DNA of 64,000 bases from JBBROS01 sp038229135 (GTDB taxonomy: Bacteria > Pseudomonadota > Alphaproteobacteria > Acetobacterales > Acetobacteraceae). The stretch lies in contig JBBROS010000011.1 of NCBI GenBank assembly GCA_038229135.1, positions 1 to 64,000 on the forward strand, written 5' to 3'. The notes under the pieces are model-generated. The model had not been told where the DNA came from. It worked only from the letters and a program-made list of their open reading frames with translations, and ran no database searches. The stretch's first letter is position 1, and every line of letters begins with the position of its first letter. This document shows, piece after piece, positions 49,395-58,138 of the stretch. Made by a program: the position numbers and the translations under genes.

Positions 49395-50504
49395 TCAATA
49401 CACCACCACAGTCCGGATGCTCTCGCCGCTGGCCATCAGGTCGAACGCCTCGTTGATGCGCTCGAGCGGGAGGGTGTGGGTGATGAGGCTGTCGATGTCG
49501 ATGCGGCCGTCCATGTACCAATCGACGATGCGGGGTACGTCGGTGCGGCCGCGGGCGCCGCCGAAGGCGCTGCCTTGCCAGACGCGGCCGGTGACGAGCT
49601 GGAAGGGCCGGGTGGCGATATCCTGCCCGGCGCCGGCCACGCCGATGATGGTCGATCTGCCCCAGCCTTTGTGGGCGCATTCGAGGGCCTGGCGCATGAG
49701 GGTGGTGTTGCCGACGCATTCGAAGCTGTGGTCGGCGCCGCCCTGGGTGAGGTCGACGAGGTGGGCGACGATGTCCCCCGGCAGGTCGCGTGGGTTGACG
49801 AAGTCCGTGAGTCCGAACTGCCGGGCGAGGGTTTCGCGAGCCGGGTTGAGGTCCACGCCGACGATCTGGGCGGCGCCGGCGAGGCGGGCGCCCTGCACGA
49901 CGTTGAGGCCGATGCCGCCGAGGCCGAACACGACCACACGGTCGCCCGGGGCCACCTTGGCCGTGAAGATGACGGCGCCGACGCCTGTGGTTACGCCGCA
50001 GCCGATATAGCAAATCTTGTCGAACGGCGCGTCCTTGCGGACCTTGGCCAGTGCGATTTCAGGCAGGACAGTATAGTTCGCGAACGTGCTGCAGCCCATG
50101 TAGTGCAGTACTGGCTTGCCCTTGTAGCTGAAGCGGCTCGTGCCGTCCGGCATCAGGCCGCGGCCCTGGGTGCTACGGATCTTTTGGCAAAGATTGGTCT
50201 TGCGGCTGAGGCAATAGTCGCATTCCCGGCACTCGGGCGTGTAGAGCGGGATGACGTGGTCGCCCGGCGCCACACTGCGGACGCCGGGGCCGACCTCGCG
50301 GACGATGCCGGCGCCCTCATGGCCGAGGATGGCGGGGAACATGCCCTCCGGGTCGTCGCCCGAGAGGGTGAACTTGTCCGTGTGGCACACGCCGGTGGCC
50401 ATGATCTCGACCAGCACCTCGCCCTCGCGGGGGCCCTCGAGCTGGACCGTGTCGACGACGAGGGGTTGGCCAGGCGCGAGGGCGAGGGCGGCGCGGACGT
50501 CCAT
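49395..50504 (-). CDS. frmA: S-(hydroxymethyl)glutathione / class III alcohol dehydrogenase
   Basis: Zinc enzyme for glutathione-dependent formaldehyde oxidation, 369 aa. Catalytic zinc site: GVCHTDKFTLSG and GHEGAGIV; structural zinc cysteines in CRECDYCLSRKTNLC. Later motifs are GCGVTTGVGAV, FGLGGIGLNVVQGARLAGA for NAD, and PFQLVTGRVWQGSAFGG. The start at 50504 (MDVRAALALAPGQPL) matches the family. The glutathione-adduct hydrolase that often accompanies it is not adjacent. Confidence 0.93.
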   Translation of the reverse strand: MDVRAALALAPGQPLVVDTVQLEGPREGEVLVEIMATGVCHTDKFTLSGDDPEGMFPAILGHEGAGIVREVGPGVRSVAPGDHVIPLYTPECRECDYCLSRKTNLCQKIRSTQGRGLMPDGTSRFSYKGKPVLHYMGCSTFANYTVLPEIALAKVRKDAPFDKICYIGCGVTTGVGAVIFTAKVAPGDRVVVFGLGGIGLNVVQGARLAGAAQIVGVDLNPARETLARQFGLTDFVNPRDLPGDIVAHLVDLTQGGADHSFECVGNTTLMRQALECAHKGWGRSTIIGVAGAGQDIATRPFQLVTGRVWQGSAFGGARGRTDVPRIVDWYMDGRIDIDSLITHTLPLERINEAFDLMASGESIRTVVVY

Positions 50505-50684
50505 TTGGGCGGGTCTCCGATAAAGCGGGGCGGAGCCTAGCGTGTGTGGCGGGAATGCCAACGGGGCCGGGCAACAGGGTCGGTTCCGCACCGCAACAGC
50601 GATAGAGGCTTGACCGCATGGTGACAGGCGCCTTGCATTGCGGTTAGGTGCGACAACCGAATCCAGGAAGAGGGGACGCTTTAT

Positions 50685-51023
50685 ATGAACGTAATCGAGA
50701 TGGCCGAGCACATTGCGACGCAGCATGGCATGGAGAAGAAGCAGGCGAAGGTGGTGATCGAGGCCGTGTTCGCCGCGGTCGCGTCGGCGGCGAAGGACGG
50801 GCAGGAGGTCGCCATCCCGGGCTTCGGCAAGTTCAAGGTGACGTCGCGGGACGCGCGTTCGGGCCGCAACCCGGCCACGGGCGAGACGATCCAGATCGCG
50901 GCGTCCAAGAAGCTGGGCTTCGCGCCGGCCAAGCAGATGAAGGACGCGCTGAACCCGGCGGCGCCCGCGGGCAAGCCGGCTCCGGCCGCCAAGGCGAAGG
51001 CGAAGGCTCCCGCCAAGAAGTAG
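50685..51023 (+). CDS. HU-family DNA-binding protein with basic tail
   Basis: 112 aa. Residues 1-90 are a normal HU fold (MNVIEMAEHIATQHGMEKKQAK...IPGFGKFKVTSRDARSGRNPATGE). After that comes an Ala/Pro/Lys-rich tail (KPAPAAKAKAKAPAKK) like a short histone-H1-type extension, which would strengthen DNA binding. AGGAAGAGGGG lies upstream of the ATG. Different gene from ihfB at 2.6 kb. Confidence 0.93.
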   Translation: MNVIEMAEHIATQHGMEKKQAKVVIEAVFAAVASAAKDGQEVAIPGFGKFKVTSRDARSGRNPATGETIQIAASKKLGFAPAKQMKDALNPAAPAGKPAPAAKAKAKAPAKK

Positions 51024-51084
51024 GTTTCACGGCTCGGACGGGCCGAAGCGACCACGGTCCGTCCGCGCCGCCACCCCTCCCCCG

Positions 51085-51107
51085 TCCCCTCCCGCAAGGG
51101 GAAGGGA
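51085..51107. terminator. GC-rich hairpin downstream of HU
   Basis: TCCCCTCCC-GCAA-GGGGAAGGGA, another member of the gene-end palindrome family. Confidence 0.55.
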
Positions 51108-51123
51108 AGTGGGTCGGCGATGC

Positions 51124-51153
51124 TTTACATTTAAAACATTCCGTCGCTAGCAT
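51124..51153 (+). promoter_or_regulatory. Candidate sigma-70 promoter of the Liv-type operon
   Basis: TTTACA at 51124-51129, 18-base spacer, TAGCAT at 51148-51153, in an AT-rich patch 31 bases before the binding-protein ATG. Sequence match only. Confidence 0.42.
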
Positions 51154-51183
51154 CCCCTAATCGTTTCTGCCGGGGAGTGTCGT

Positions 51184-52356
51184 ATGCGCCGTCTGATCCT
51201 TGCTGCCATCGTTGCTGCCATCGTTGCTGGGGCGCCCGCGTGCGGGGCGTGGGCGCAGGAGAAGCTCAACGTGGGCATGCTCGTCACCCTCTCCGGCCCC
51301 GGGGCCGTGCTGGGGCAGCATGCGCGGGACGGGTTCGAGCTCGCGGTCAAGCAGCGCGGCGGCAAGCTGGGCGGGCGGGACGTGAACCTGGTCGTGGTGG
51401 ACGACGAGCTGAAGCCGGACGTGGCGGTGGCGCGGGCGAAACGCTTGCTGGAGCAGGACCGCGCCGAGTTCATCGTCGGGCCCATCTTCAGCAACATCCT
51501 GGGCGCCATCTTCCGGCCCGTCACGCAGCAGGCGATCCTGATCAGCCCGAATGCCGGGGCCAGCACGTTCGCGGGCAAGGCGTGCAGCCCCAACTTCTTC
51601 GTCACCAGCTACGAGAACAACCAGGTGCACGAGGTGGGTGGCCAGGTGGCGCAGGAGCGGGGCTACAAGCGGGCCTACCTGATCGCGCCGAACTACCAGG
51701 CGGGCAAGGACGCGATCAACGGGTTCAAGAAGTACTTCAAGGGGGAAGTGCTGGACGAGGCCTACGTGCCGCTGAACCAGCTGGACTTCCAGGCGGACCT
51801 GGCGCGCATCCAGGCGGCCAAGCCGGACGTGATCTACGCGTTCATGCCGGGCGGGCTCGGGGTGGCGCTCGTCAAGCAGTTCCGGCAGTCGGGGCTGGCC
51901 GACACCATCCCGTTCCTCTCGGCGTTCACGGTGGACGAGAGCACGCTGCCGGCGCAGCAGGAGGCGGCGGTGGGCCTCTATGGCGGCATGACATGGGCGC
52001 CGAACGCGGACAATGCCGCCAACAAGGCGTTCGTGGCCACGTTCGAGGCGGCTTACGGCTACGTGCCGGGCAGCTACGCGATGCAGGCCTTCGACGCCGC
52101 GCAGCTGATCGATGCGGCGCTGACCAAGACGAAGGGATCGGTCGGGGACAAGGATGCGCTGCGGGCGGCGCTGCGGGGGGCGGAGATCGCGTCGCCGCGG
52201 GGAGCGTTCAAGCTGAACACCAACGGCTCTCCGATCCAGGATTTCTATCTGGTGCAGGTGGCCAAGCGGGCCGACGGGAAGTTCCAGACCGAGATCCGGC
52301 AGCGTGTGTTCAAGGAGTATGCGGATAGCTTCGTGGGGGAGTGCGGGGTGAAGTAG
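51184..52356 (+). CDS. livK: Branched-chain amino-acid-type ABC substrate-binding protein
   Basis: 390 aa. The signal peptide is MRRLILAAIVAAIVAGAPACGAWA; the mature part is a type I periplasmic binding fold (KLNVGMLVTLSGPGAVLGQHARDGFELAVKQRGGKLGG, FIVGPIFSNILGAI, RAYLIAPNYQAGKDAINGFKKYF). It heads a complete transporter operon with two permeases and two ATPases. Family members carry branched-chain amino acids but also amides, urea or aromatic acids, so the substrate is open. An 86-bp palindromic element lies between it and the permease genes. Confidence 0.92.
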   Translation: MRRLILAAIVAAIVAGAPACGAWAQEKLNVGMLVTLSGPGAVLGQHARDGFELAVKQRGGKLGGRDVNLVVVDDELKPDVAVARAKRLLEQDRAEFIVGPIFSNILGAIFRPVTQQAILISPNAGASTFAGKACSPNFFVTSYENNQVHEVGGQVAQERGYKRAYLIAPNYQAGKDAINGFKKYFKGEVLDEAYVPLNQLDFQADLARIQAAKPDVIYAFMPGGLGVALVKQFRQSGLADTIPFLSAFTVDESTLPAQQEAAVGLYGGMTWAPNADNAANKAFVATFEAAYGYVPGSYAMQAFDAAQLIDAALTKTKGSVGDKDALRAALRGAEIASPRGAFKLNTNGSPIQDFYLVQVAKRADGKFQTEIRQRVFKEYADSFVGECGVK

Positions 52357-52367
52357 TCTCGTTGCTT

Positions 52368-52453
52368 GTCATCGCGAGCCGAAGGCGTGGCGATCCAGGG
52401 GCCGACGGGCGCGCTGCTTGGCCCCTGGATCGCCACGCTGCGCTCGCGATGAC
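52368..52453. repeat. 86-bp palindromic element (copy 2) between livK and livH
   Basis: Near-perfect inverted repeat of about 35 bases per arm: the left arm starts GTCATCGCGAGC and holds GTGGCGATCCAGGGGCC, and the right arm is its complement ending GCTCGCGATGAC. MITE/REP-like. It would fold into a long hairpin in the operon mRNA. Confidence 0.85.
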
Positions 52454-52471
52454 GGCGACGGTCCGTCCTCC

Positions 52472-53392
52472 ATGACCCTTGTTCTGGTTCAGACCCTGAA
52501 CGGGCTGCAGCTGGGCGTGCTGCTGTTCCTGATCGCGGCCGGGCTGACGCTGGTGTTCGGGGTGATGGACGTCATCAACCTGGCGCATGGCGTGCAGTAC
52601 ATGCTGGGGGCTTACCTCGCGGTGCTGGCGTTGCGCTACACCGGGTCTTTCTGGCTCGCGGTGCCGCTGGCGGCGTTGGGGAGCCTCGTGCTCGGGTTCG
52701 TGCTCGATGCGCTCGTGTTCCGGCGGCTGATGGGGCGGGACCATCTGGACCAGGTGCTGGCGACGTATGGGGTGATCCTGGTGCTCGAGGAGGGCGTGCG
52801 GGCGCTGTTCGGCGCGGCCCCGCAGGCGCTCTCGGTGCCGGACGCGCTCGCGGGCACCGTGTCGCTGCCCGGCGGACTGCTCTACCCGGCGTATCGGCTC
52901 GCGCTGCTGGCGGCAGGCCTCGTGGTGGCGGGGCTGCTGTGGCTCGTGATCGACCGGACGCGGGCAGGCATGTGGGTGAGGGCCGGGGCCAGTAACGCGC
53001 CGATGCTTGGAGCGCTCGGGGTGGACGTGGGGCTGCTCTTCGCGTGCGTGCTTGGCGCGGGGGCCATGCTGGCCGGGTTCGCGGGGGCGGCCGCGGCCCC
53101 GCTGGTGAGCGTGGAACCCGGCATGGGCGGCACGGTGCTGATCCTGGCGTTCGTGGTCATCGTGGTAGGGGGCGTGGGCTCCGTGCGGGGCGCGTTCGCG
53201 GCGGCGCTGCTGGTGGGGCTTGCGGACACGGTCGGGCGCGCCGCCGTCACGGACGGGCTGCGGCTGGTGCTCTCGCCATCCTCCGCGCGGATGGCGGGGC
53301 CGGCGATGGCATCCATGGCGGTGTATGTGCTCATGGCGCTCGTGCTCGCCTTTCGCCCGCGCGGGTTGTTGCCGGCGCGGGGTCGCGCTTGA
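52472..53392 (+). CDS. livH: Branched-chain amino-acid-type ABC permease LivH
   Basis: 306-aa inner-membrane permease with about eight helices. Typical blocks: TLNGLQLGVLLFLIAAGLTLVFGVMDVINLAHG at the start, GRDHLDQVLATYGVILV, and the cytosolic coupling region IDRTRAGMWVRAGASNAPMLGALGVDV. The ATG at 52472 was chosen because upstream codons read through the palindromic element. It overlaps livM by four bases (TTGA). Confidence 0.93.
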   Translation: MTLVLVQTLNGLQLGVLLFLIAAGLTLVFGVMDVINLAHGVQYMLGAYLAVLALRYTGSFWLAVPLAALGSLVLGFVLDALVFRRLMGRDHLDQVLATYGVILVLEEGVRALFGAAPQALSVPDALAGTVSLPGGLLYPAYRLALLAAGLVVAGLLWLVIDRTRAGMWVRAGASNAPMLGALGVDVGLLFACVLGAGAMLAGFAGAAAAPLVSVEPGMGGTVLILAFVVIVVGGVGSVRGAFAAALLVGLADTVGRAAVTDGLRLVLSPSSARMAGPAMASMAVYVLMALVLAFRPRGLLPARGRA

Positions 53393-54309
53393 CGCGGCTG
53401 GCGGGGGCCTTCCTCGCGCTGGCATTGTTGGGCGCGCCGCTCGTCGCGGCCCTGGGCGGCTCGGGCTACGCGCTGCAGGTTGCCACGCGGGGCGCGGTGC
53501 TGGCCGTGGGCGCGATCAGCCTGCAGTTCATGCTCGGGTTCGGCGGGCTCGTCAGCTTCGGGCATGCGGCGATGCTGGGCATCGGGGCCTATGCGGTGCT
53601 CGTGGGCGGTGGCGCGGACCTGTTGGTGGTGCTGCCGGCTTCCATGCTCGCGGCGGCCTTGTTCGCTGGGGTCACGAGCCTGGTCGCGCTGCGGACGCAG
53701 GGTGTGACCTACATCATGATCACGCTCGCCTTCGGGCAGATGGCATATTTCGTGGCCCAGGCCTGGGCGCCGCTGGGGGGCGATGACGGGATGGCGCTGG
53801 ACGAGCGGCTGCAGGTTGCGGGGCGTCCCTGGCTCGAGGGGCGGTTCGGCCTGCATGCGGGGGTGGTGCTGAGCCTGGTGCTGTGGGGGCTCGTGCTGCG
53901 CATGCTGGCGCTGAGCCGGTTCGGGCGGGCGCTGCGGGCGCAGGCGGACAACCCGGCGCGGGCGGCGGCCCTGGGGTTCGACACGTGGCGGCTGCGCTGG
54001 GCCGCCAGCGTGGTGGGTGGCGCGGGCGGCGGGCTCGCAGGCGTTTGGCTGGCCAACCTCAGCGAGTTCGTGAGCCCGGCGATCCTGGACTGGCGGCAGT
54101 CCGGCCACCTGCTGGTCATGGTGATCCTGGGGAGCCAGGGTGCGCTCGGGCGGACCGTGGACGGGCGGCTCGTGGGGGCGGCGGCGGGCGCCGTGGGGCT
54201 GGTGGCGCTCGAGGAGGCGCTGGCGATGGTCAGCCCGCATCCCGGGCTGTGGCTCGGGCCGTTGCTGGTGCTGGCCGCCCTGGCACGGCCCGGGGCGCGG
54301 AGGCGCTGA
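53389..54309 (+). CDS. livM: Branched-chain amino-acid-type ABC permease LivM
   Basis: 306 aa from a TTG start overlapping the livH stop. Multi-helix permease with LGFGGLVSFGHAAMLGIGAYAV, QGVTYIMITLAFGQMAYFV and the coupling helix FGRALRAQADNPARAAALGFDTWRLR. Partner of LivH in the membrane channel. The stop shares its last base with the start of the next gene. Confidence 0.92.
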   Translation: MTRLAGAFLALALLGAPLVAALGGSGYALQVATRGAVLAVGAISLQFMLGFGGLVSFGHAAMLGIGAYAVLVGGGADLLVVLPASMLAAALFAGVTSLVALRTQGVTYIMITLAFGQMAYFVAQAWAPLGGDDGMALDERLQVAGRPWLEGRFGLHAGVVLSLVLWGLVLRMLALSRFGRALRAQADNPARAAALGFDTWRLRWAASVVGGAGGGLAGVWLANLSEFVSPAILDWRQSGHLLVMVILGSQGALGRTVDGRLVGAAAGAVGLVALEEALAMVSPHPGLWLGPLLVLAALARPGARRR

Positions 54310-55043
54310 TGCTCGAGGTGCAGGGGCTCTGCAAGTCGTTCGGGGCGCTGGCCGTCACGCGGGACGTTTCGTTGCGCGTGTCGGAGCCGGGGCTGCATGC
54401 GCTGATCGGCCCGAACGGGGCGGGCAAGACCACGCTGATCCATCAGCTGATGGGCACGCTGCGGCCCGATGCGGGCGTGGTGCGGCTGGGCGGGCGGGAC
54501 ATCTCGGGCCTCGCGCCGCATCGGCGCGCGCGGCTGGGGCTGGCGCGGACGTTCCAGATCAGCCAGCTCGTGGCCGGGTTCACGGCGCGGGAGAACGTGG
54601 CGCTGGCGGCGCAGGCGCGGGCGGCGCACCCGGTGCGGCCCTGGGGGCGGGCGACGCACGATGCCGTGCTGAACGAGGCCGCGGATGCGGCGCTGGAGGC
54701 GGTGGGGCTGGGGGGCCGCGCGCACATCCGGGCCAGCGCGTTGAGCCATGGGGAGCGGCGGGCGCTCGAGCTCGCCTCGGCCCTGGCCCTGAAGCCGCGC
54801 TGCATCCTGCTCGACGAGCCGCTGGCCGGCATGGGGCATGAGGAGGCCGCGGTGATCATCGCGCTGTTGGCCAGGCTCAAATGCGAATACGGCCTGCTGC
54901 TCGTGGAGCACGACATGGACGCCGTGTTTCAGCTGGCCGACGAGGTGACGGTGCTCGTGGCCGGCCAGGTGGTGGCGCACGGGTCGCCCGGGGCGGTGCG
55001 GGCCGACCCGGCCGTGCGCCTGGCCTACCTGGGGGACGAGTAG
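54309..55043 (+). CDS. livG: Branched-chain amino-acid-type ABC ATPase LivG
   Basis: 244-aa ATP-binding subunit. Walker A: GPNGAGKTTLIHQL. Q-loop region: ARTFQISQLVAGFTARENV. Signature: LSHGERRALELASAL, with His in place of the more usual Gly/Tyr. Walker B: CILLDEPLAGM; switch His in LLVEHDMDAVF. Directly followed by the second ATPase gene. Confidence 0.93.
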   Translation: MLEVQGLCKSFGALAVTRDVSLRVSEPGLHALIGPNGAGKTTLIHQLMGTLRPDAGVVRLGGRDISGLAPHRRARLGLARTFQISQLVAGFTARENVALAAQARAAHPVRPWGRATHDAVLNEAADAALEAVGLGGRAHIRASALSHGERRALELASALALKPRCILLDEPLAGMGHEEAAVIIALLARLKCEYGLLLVEHDMDAVFQLADEVTVLVAGQVVAHGSPGAVRADPAVRLAYLGDE

Positions 55044-55736
55044 GTGCTGCAGGTGCGTGGCCTGGTGGCCGGGTATGGCCCGGCGCAGGTGCTGTTCGGC
55101 ATCGACCTCGAGGTTGCGGAGGGCGAGGTGGTGGCCATGATGGGCCGCAACGGGATGGGCAAGACGACGAGCGTGAAGGCCATCATGGGGCTGGTGCGGC
55201 CGCGGGGCGGCAGCGTGTTGTTCCGTGGGCGGCAGTTGGCGGGGGCGGCGCCGCACGTGGTGGCGCGGGCCGGGCTGGGGCTGGTGCCGGAGGGGCGCCA
55301 GGTGTTCCCGACACTGAGCGTGGAAGAGAACCTGGTGGCGACGGCGCGGCCGGGGAAGTGGTCCTTGGCGCGGGTGCACGCGCTGTTCCCTCGCCTGGCG
55401 GCGCGGGCGCGGAACCGGGGCAACGAGCTGTCGGGCGGGGAGCAGCAGATGCTGGCGATCGGGCGGGCGCTGATGACGAACCCGCGCCTGCTGATCCTGG
55501 ACGAGGCGACGGAGGGGCTGGCGCCGATCGTGCGGGGCGAGATCTTCGCCTGCCTGCGGGCGCTGCGGGCGGAGGGTGAGGCCATTCTCGTCATCGACAA
55601 GCATTTGAGCGCGATGGCTGGCCTGGCGGACCGCGTCGTGGTGCTGGAGCGGGGGCGGGTGGCGTGGTCCGGGGCTGCCCAGCGCCTTGGGACGGGCATG
55701 GACCGGGCCGAGGTGGAGCGGTATCTGCACGTATGA
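55044..55736 (+). CDS. livF: Branched-chain amino-acid-type ABC ATPase LivF
   Basis: 230 aa from a GTG immediately after the livG stop. Walker A GRNGMGKTTSVKAIM, Q-loop LVPEGRQVFPTLSVEENL, signature LSGGEQQMLAIGRAL, Walker B LLILDEATEGLAP. The switch residue lies in LVIDKHLSAM. With LivG it forms the ATPase pair that powers LivHM. Confidence 0.93.
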   Translation: MLQVRGLVAGYGPAQVLFGIDLEVAEGEVVAMMGRNGMGKTTSVKAIMGLVRPRGGSVLFRGRQLAGAAPHVVARAGLGLVPEGRQVFPTLSVEENLVATARPGKWSLARVHALFPRLAARARNRGNELSGGEQQMLAIGRALMTNPRLLILDEATEGLAPIVRGEIFACLRALRAEGEAILVIDKHLSAMAGLADRVVVLERGRVAWSGAAQRLGTGMDRAEVERYLHV

Positions 55737-55747
55737 GGGAGAGTGCC

Positions 55748-56182
55748 ATGCTGCCACACATCCAACTGGCCGGAACGGGGATCGACGGGATCGCGTGGAG
55801 CATCCTGGGGCAGACCTACACGCCGCTGCATCGGGGGGAGGCCAGCATGGCGTGGCATGCGGTGCTGCCGGCGGGCACGTTCGTGCCGCCGCACGTGCAC
55901 CACTCGCAGGACGAGTTCGTCTACGTGCTGGACGGCGTGCTGGAGCTGGACATGGCGGAGGGCACGCGCCAGGCCCGGGTGGGGGACCTGGTGGTGCTGC
56001 CGCGCGGCGAGTTCCACGGGCTGTTCAACCGCACGGGGGCGGAGCTGACCTGCCTGTTCTGGGTGGCGCCCACGGCGAGGCTTTGGGACCTGTTCGCGGC
56101 GATCGACGGGGTGCCCGACCCGGCCGAGGTGGTGCGGCTGGCGGCGCTGCACGACATTACGTTCCTGCCGCCGCCAGGGTAG
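55748..56182 (+). CDS. Cupin-domain protein
   Basis: 144 aa. Single cupin barrel: motif 1 GTFVPPHVHHSQDEFVYVLDG and motif 2 GDLVVLPRGEFHGLFN, with His and Glu metal ligands in place. ATG 55748 has GAGGGAGAG upstream; an ATG at 55733 overlapping the livF stop would add five residues. It is the last gene of the transporter operon, so it may act on the imported compound. Confidence 0.85.
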   Translation: MLPHIQLAGTGIDGIAWSILGQTYTPLHRGEASMAWHAVLPAGTFVPPHVHHSQDEFVYVLDGVLELDMAEGTRQARVGDLVVLPRGEFHGLFNRTGAELTCLFWVAPTARLWDLFAAIDGVPDPAEVVRLAALHDITFLPPPG

Positions 56183-56188
56183 GCGCAG

Positions 56189-58138
56189 CTACATGCGGGC
56201 GTCGGGCCGGGAGGAGAACAGGATGCGGGCGTCGGGGCCGGAGGTGGCGCCGGGGTGGAAGGCAGGCATGGTGTAGAAGCGGCCCGGCGGCAGGGGCACG
56301 CGGCGGCGGTCCGAGCCGTCGGGGCGGATGGTGTAGAGGCCGGACCGGCGGAGGTCGGTGCGGTCCACGCTCCAGAACAGGAGCAGGCGGCCGTCGGCCG
56401 ACCATTCGGGGACGGCGTCGACCGGGCTCGGGCCGGAGAGGTTGCGCTCCTGGCCGGTCGCGACATCGACGACGACGATGGCCCAATCGTCCTTGGCGAG
56501 GTGGCGCATGACGGCGACGCGGGTGCCGTCGGGCGAGAGCTTGGGGTCGTGGTCGCCGAGCGGGGGGTCCATCTCGACCGTCTGGGCGAAGGTGGGCGTG
56601 GTGAGCTGGCGGCGCTGCTGGCTGGCGAGGTCGTAGAGCACGAGGTGGCTGACGGCCGGGCCGGCCCGGGCGTCCTGGGGTGCACGGCTGGAGGCCACGA
56701 TGGTCTGTGCGACCTGGTGGGGGTCGGCGAAGTCCCGGTCCGCGCCGGTGGGGATGATGCTGACCTGGCGGGTGGCCATGTCGAGCCGGGCCACGCCGGC
56801 GCGGCGGCCCGGGCGGTCGTTTGTGACGTAGAGCAGGCCGCGGCCGTCGGGGGTCCAGCTGGCATTGGCGGCGACGATGCCGCGGCGGGCGGGGATGGCG
56901 AGCTCGCAGGAGGCGCCGTCCATGCGGCAGATCACGATCTCGGATTGCAGGTATCCGTTGGTCTCGAGGGCTTCGCCGGCCGGGTTGAAGCGGTTGTAGC
57001 GGGTGAAGACGAAGCGGGTGCCGTCGGGGGAGATGCGGGCGTGGTTGATCTCGCGCTTGGGGTCCGAGGCGAGGAGGGTTGGGGGGGCGCCACCGAGGGT
57101 GCCGGCTTCGATGCGGAAGGTGTCGGCCGGGTTGCGGCGGGGGGGCTCGGGCGTGCCCTTGGCGGCTTCGGGCGCGGCGGCGGCGAGTTGGGTGGGGCGG
57201 AGGGCGCGGAAGCGGGCGGCGGCCGGCTTTTCGGCGCCCTCCGTGGTGAACAGTCCGAGGCTGGCGGCGGGGCCGCGGCCCGGGACGTCGTGCAGCAGGG
57301 GCCAGAGCAGGGCGATGGGGCGGAGGCGCTCGACGAGAGCAGGGAGGCGGTCGACGAAGGCGGCCTGGGCGGCAGGGCCACCCACGGCGCTCGGCCAGCC
57401 GAGGGAGAGCAGGAGGTCTTCCCGGTCGCGCAGGGCCGAGATGCCTTCGAGGGCGTCGGCGGGGATGGCGGCCGGGTTCGCCTGCTGGTCGGAGGGGGCG
57501 GCGCTGAACAGGAGCGCGTCGAGCTCGGGGCGGAAAAGGTCCACGAGGGCCTTCACGTCCTTGTATTGCAGGCCGCCGCGCTCCTTCACGTCGCGGAAGA
57601 TGTCGAAGCTGAAGCCGACGAGCACGCGGGTTTCGGGCGAGGCGGCCTTGGCGGCGCGGTAGGCCTGCTTGTAGGCGCGGGCGAACTCGGCGAGGCGGTC
57701 CGTGCCGCCGGCCAGAAGGCGGTTTGCGTCCACGGCGGCGACGAGGAAGGCCGGGCGATGGGCGGCGATGGCCTGGACGGTGTGGACATAGGCCTCGGTG
57801 TTGGCGGCGTCGAAGCGCTGGGAGCGGCCCGCCGGAGGCGCGAGGCGGGTGCCGCCGGGCTCGAAGACGTCGAGCATGACGATGGCCTGCAGGCGGTCCC
57901 GGTCGGTGAGGGAGATGAGCTGCTCGACGGTGCGCGGGGTGGACGGGTCGTCCCACCGGGCGAGGATGGCGGCGTAGGGGCCGATGGCGGCGGCGCGCTG
58001 CAGCATCTGCTCGATGTCGGCGGGGCCCTGGCTCGGCACGTGGGCGGGGACGAGGCCGACGCCGAGGGGAGGGGCCTGCGCGAGGGCAGGGCGAACCGCC
58101 AGGCAGGCGAGGAGCAGGAGAAGGCGCCAGGGCCTCAT
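56189..58138 (-). CDS. Secreted protein: N-terminal hydrolase-like domain plus TolB-like propeller
   Basis: 649 aa with a signal peptide (MRPWRLLLLLACLAVRPALA). The first half, about residues 25-310, resembles a TIM-barrel glycoside-hydrolase-like domain (AAILARWDDPSTP, AFLVAAVDANRLL, DALLFSAAPSDQQ). The second half has TolB/WD40-like blades with repeated SPDGTRFVFTRYN, TPDGRGLLYVTND, SPDGTRVAVMRHL and SADGRLLLFWSVD. It overlaps the flippase gene by four bases, linking it to glycan export. Assignment of the N-terminal domain is tentative. Confidence 0.75.
   Translation of the reverse strand: MRPWRLLLLLACLAVRPALAQAPPLGVGLVPAHVPSQGPADIEQMLQRAAAIGPYAAILARWDDPSTPRTVEQLISLTDRDRLQAIVMLDVFEPGGTRLAPPAGRSQRFDAANTEAYVHTVQAIAAHRPAFLVAAVDANRLLAGGTDRLAEFARAYKQAYRAAKAASPETRVLVGFSFDIFRDVKERGGLQYKDVKALVDLFRPELDALLFSAAPSDQQANPAAIPADALEGISALRDREDLLLSLGWPSAVGGPAAQAAFVDRLPALVERLRPIALLWPLLHDVPGRGPAASLGLFTTEGAEKPAAARFRALRPTQLAAAAPEAAKGTPEPPRRNPADTFRIEAGTLGGAPPTLLASDPKREINHARISPDGTRFVFTRYNRFNPAGEALETNGYLQSEIVICRMDGASCELAIPARRGIVAANASWTPDGRGLLYVTNDRPGRRAGVARLDMATRQVSIIPTGADRDFADPHQVAQTIVASSRAPQDARAGPAVSHLVLYDLASQQRRQLTTPTFAQTVEMDPPLGDHDPKLSPDGTRVAVMRHLAKDDWAIVVVDVATGQERNLSGPSPVDAVPEWSADGRLLLFWSVDRTDLRRSGLYTIRPDGSDRRRVPLPPGRFYTMPAFHPGATSGPDARILFSSRPDARM

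Noticed and set aside
52418..52471. Longer livH starting within the palindromic repeat
   Set aside because: The extra 18 residues are read from the inverted repeat and are not hydrophobic; the ATG at 52472 begins the conserved permease sequence.
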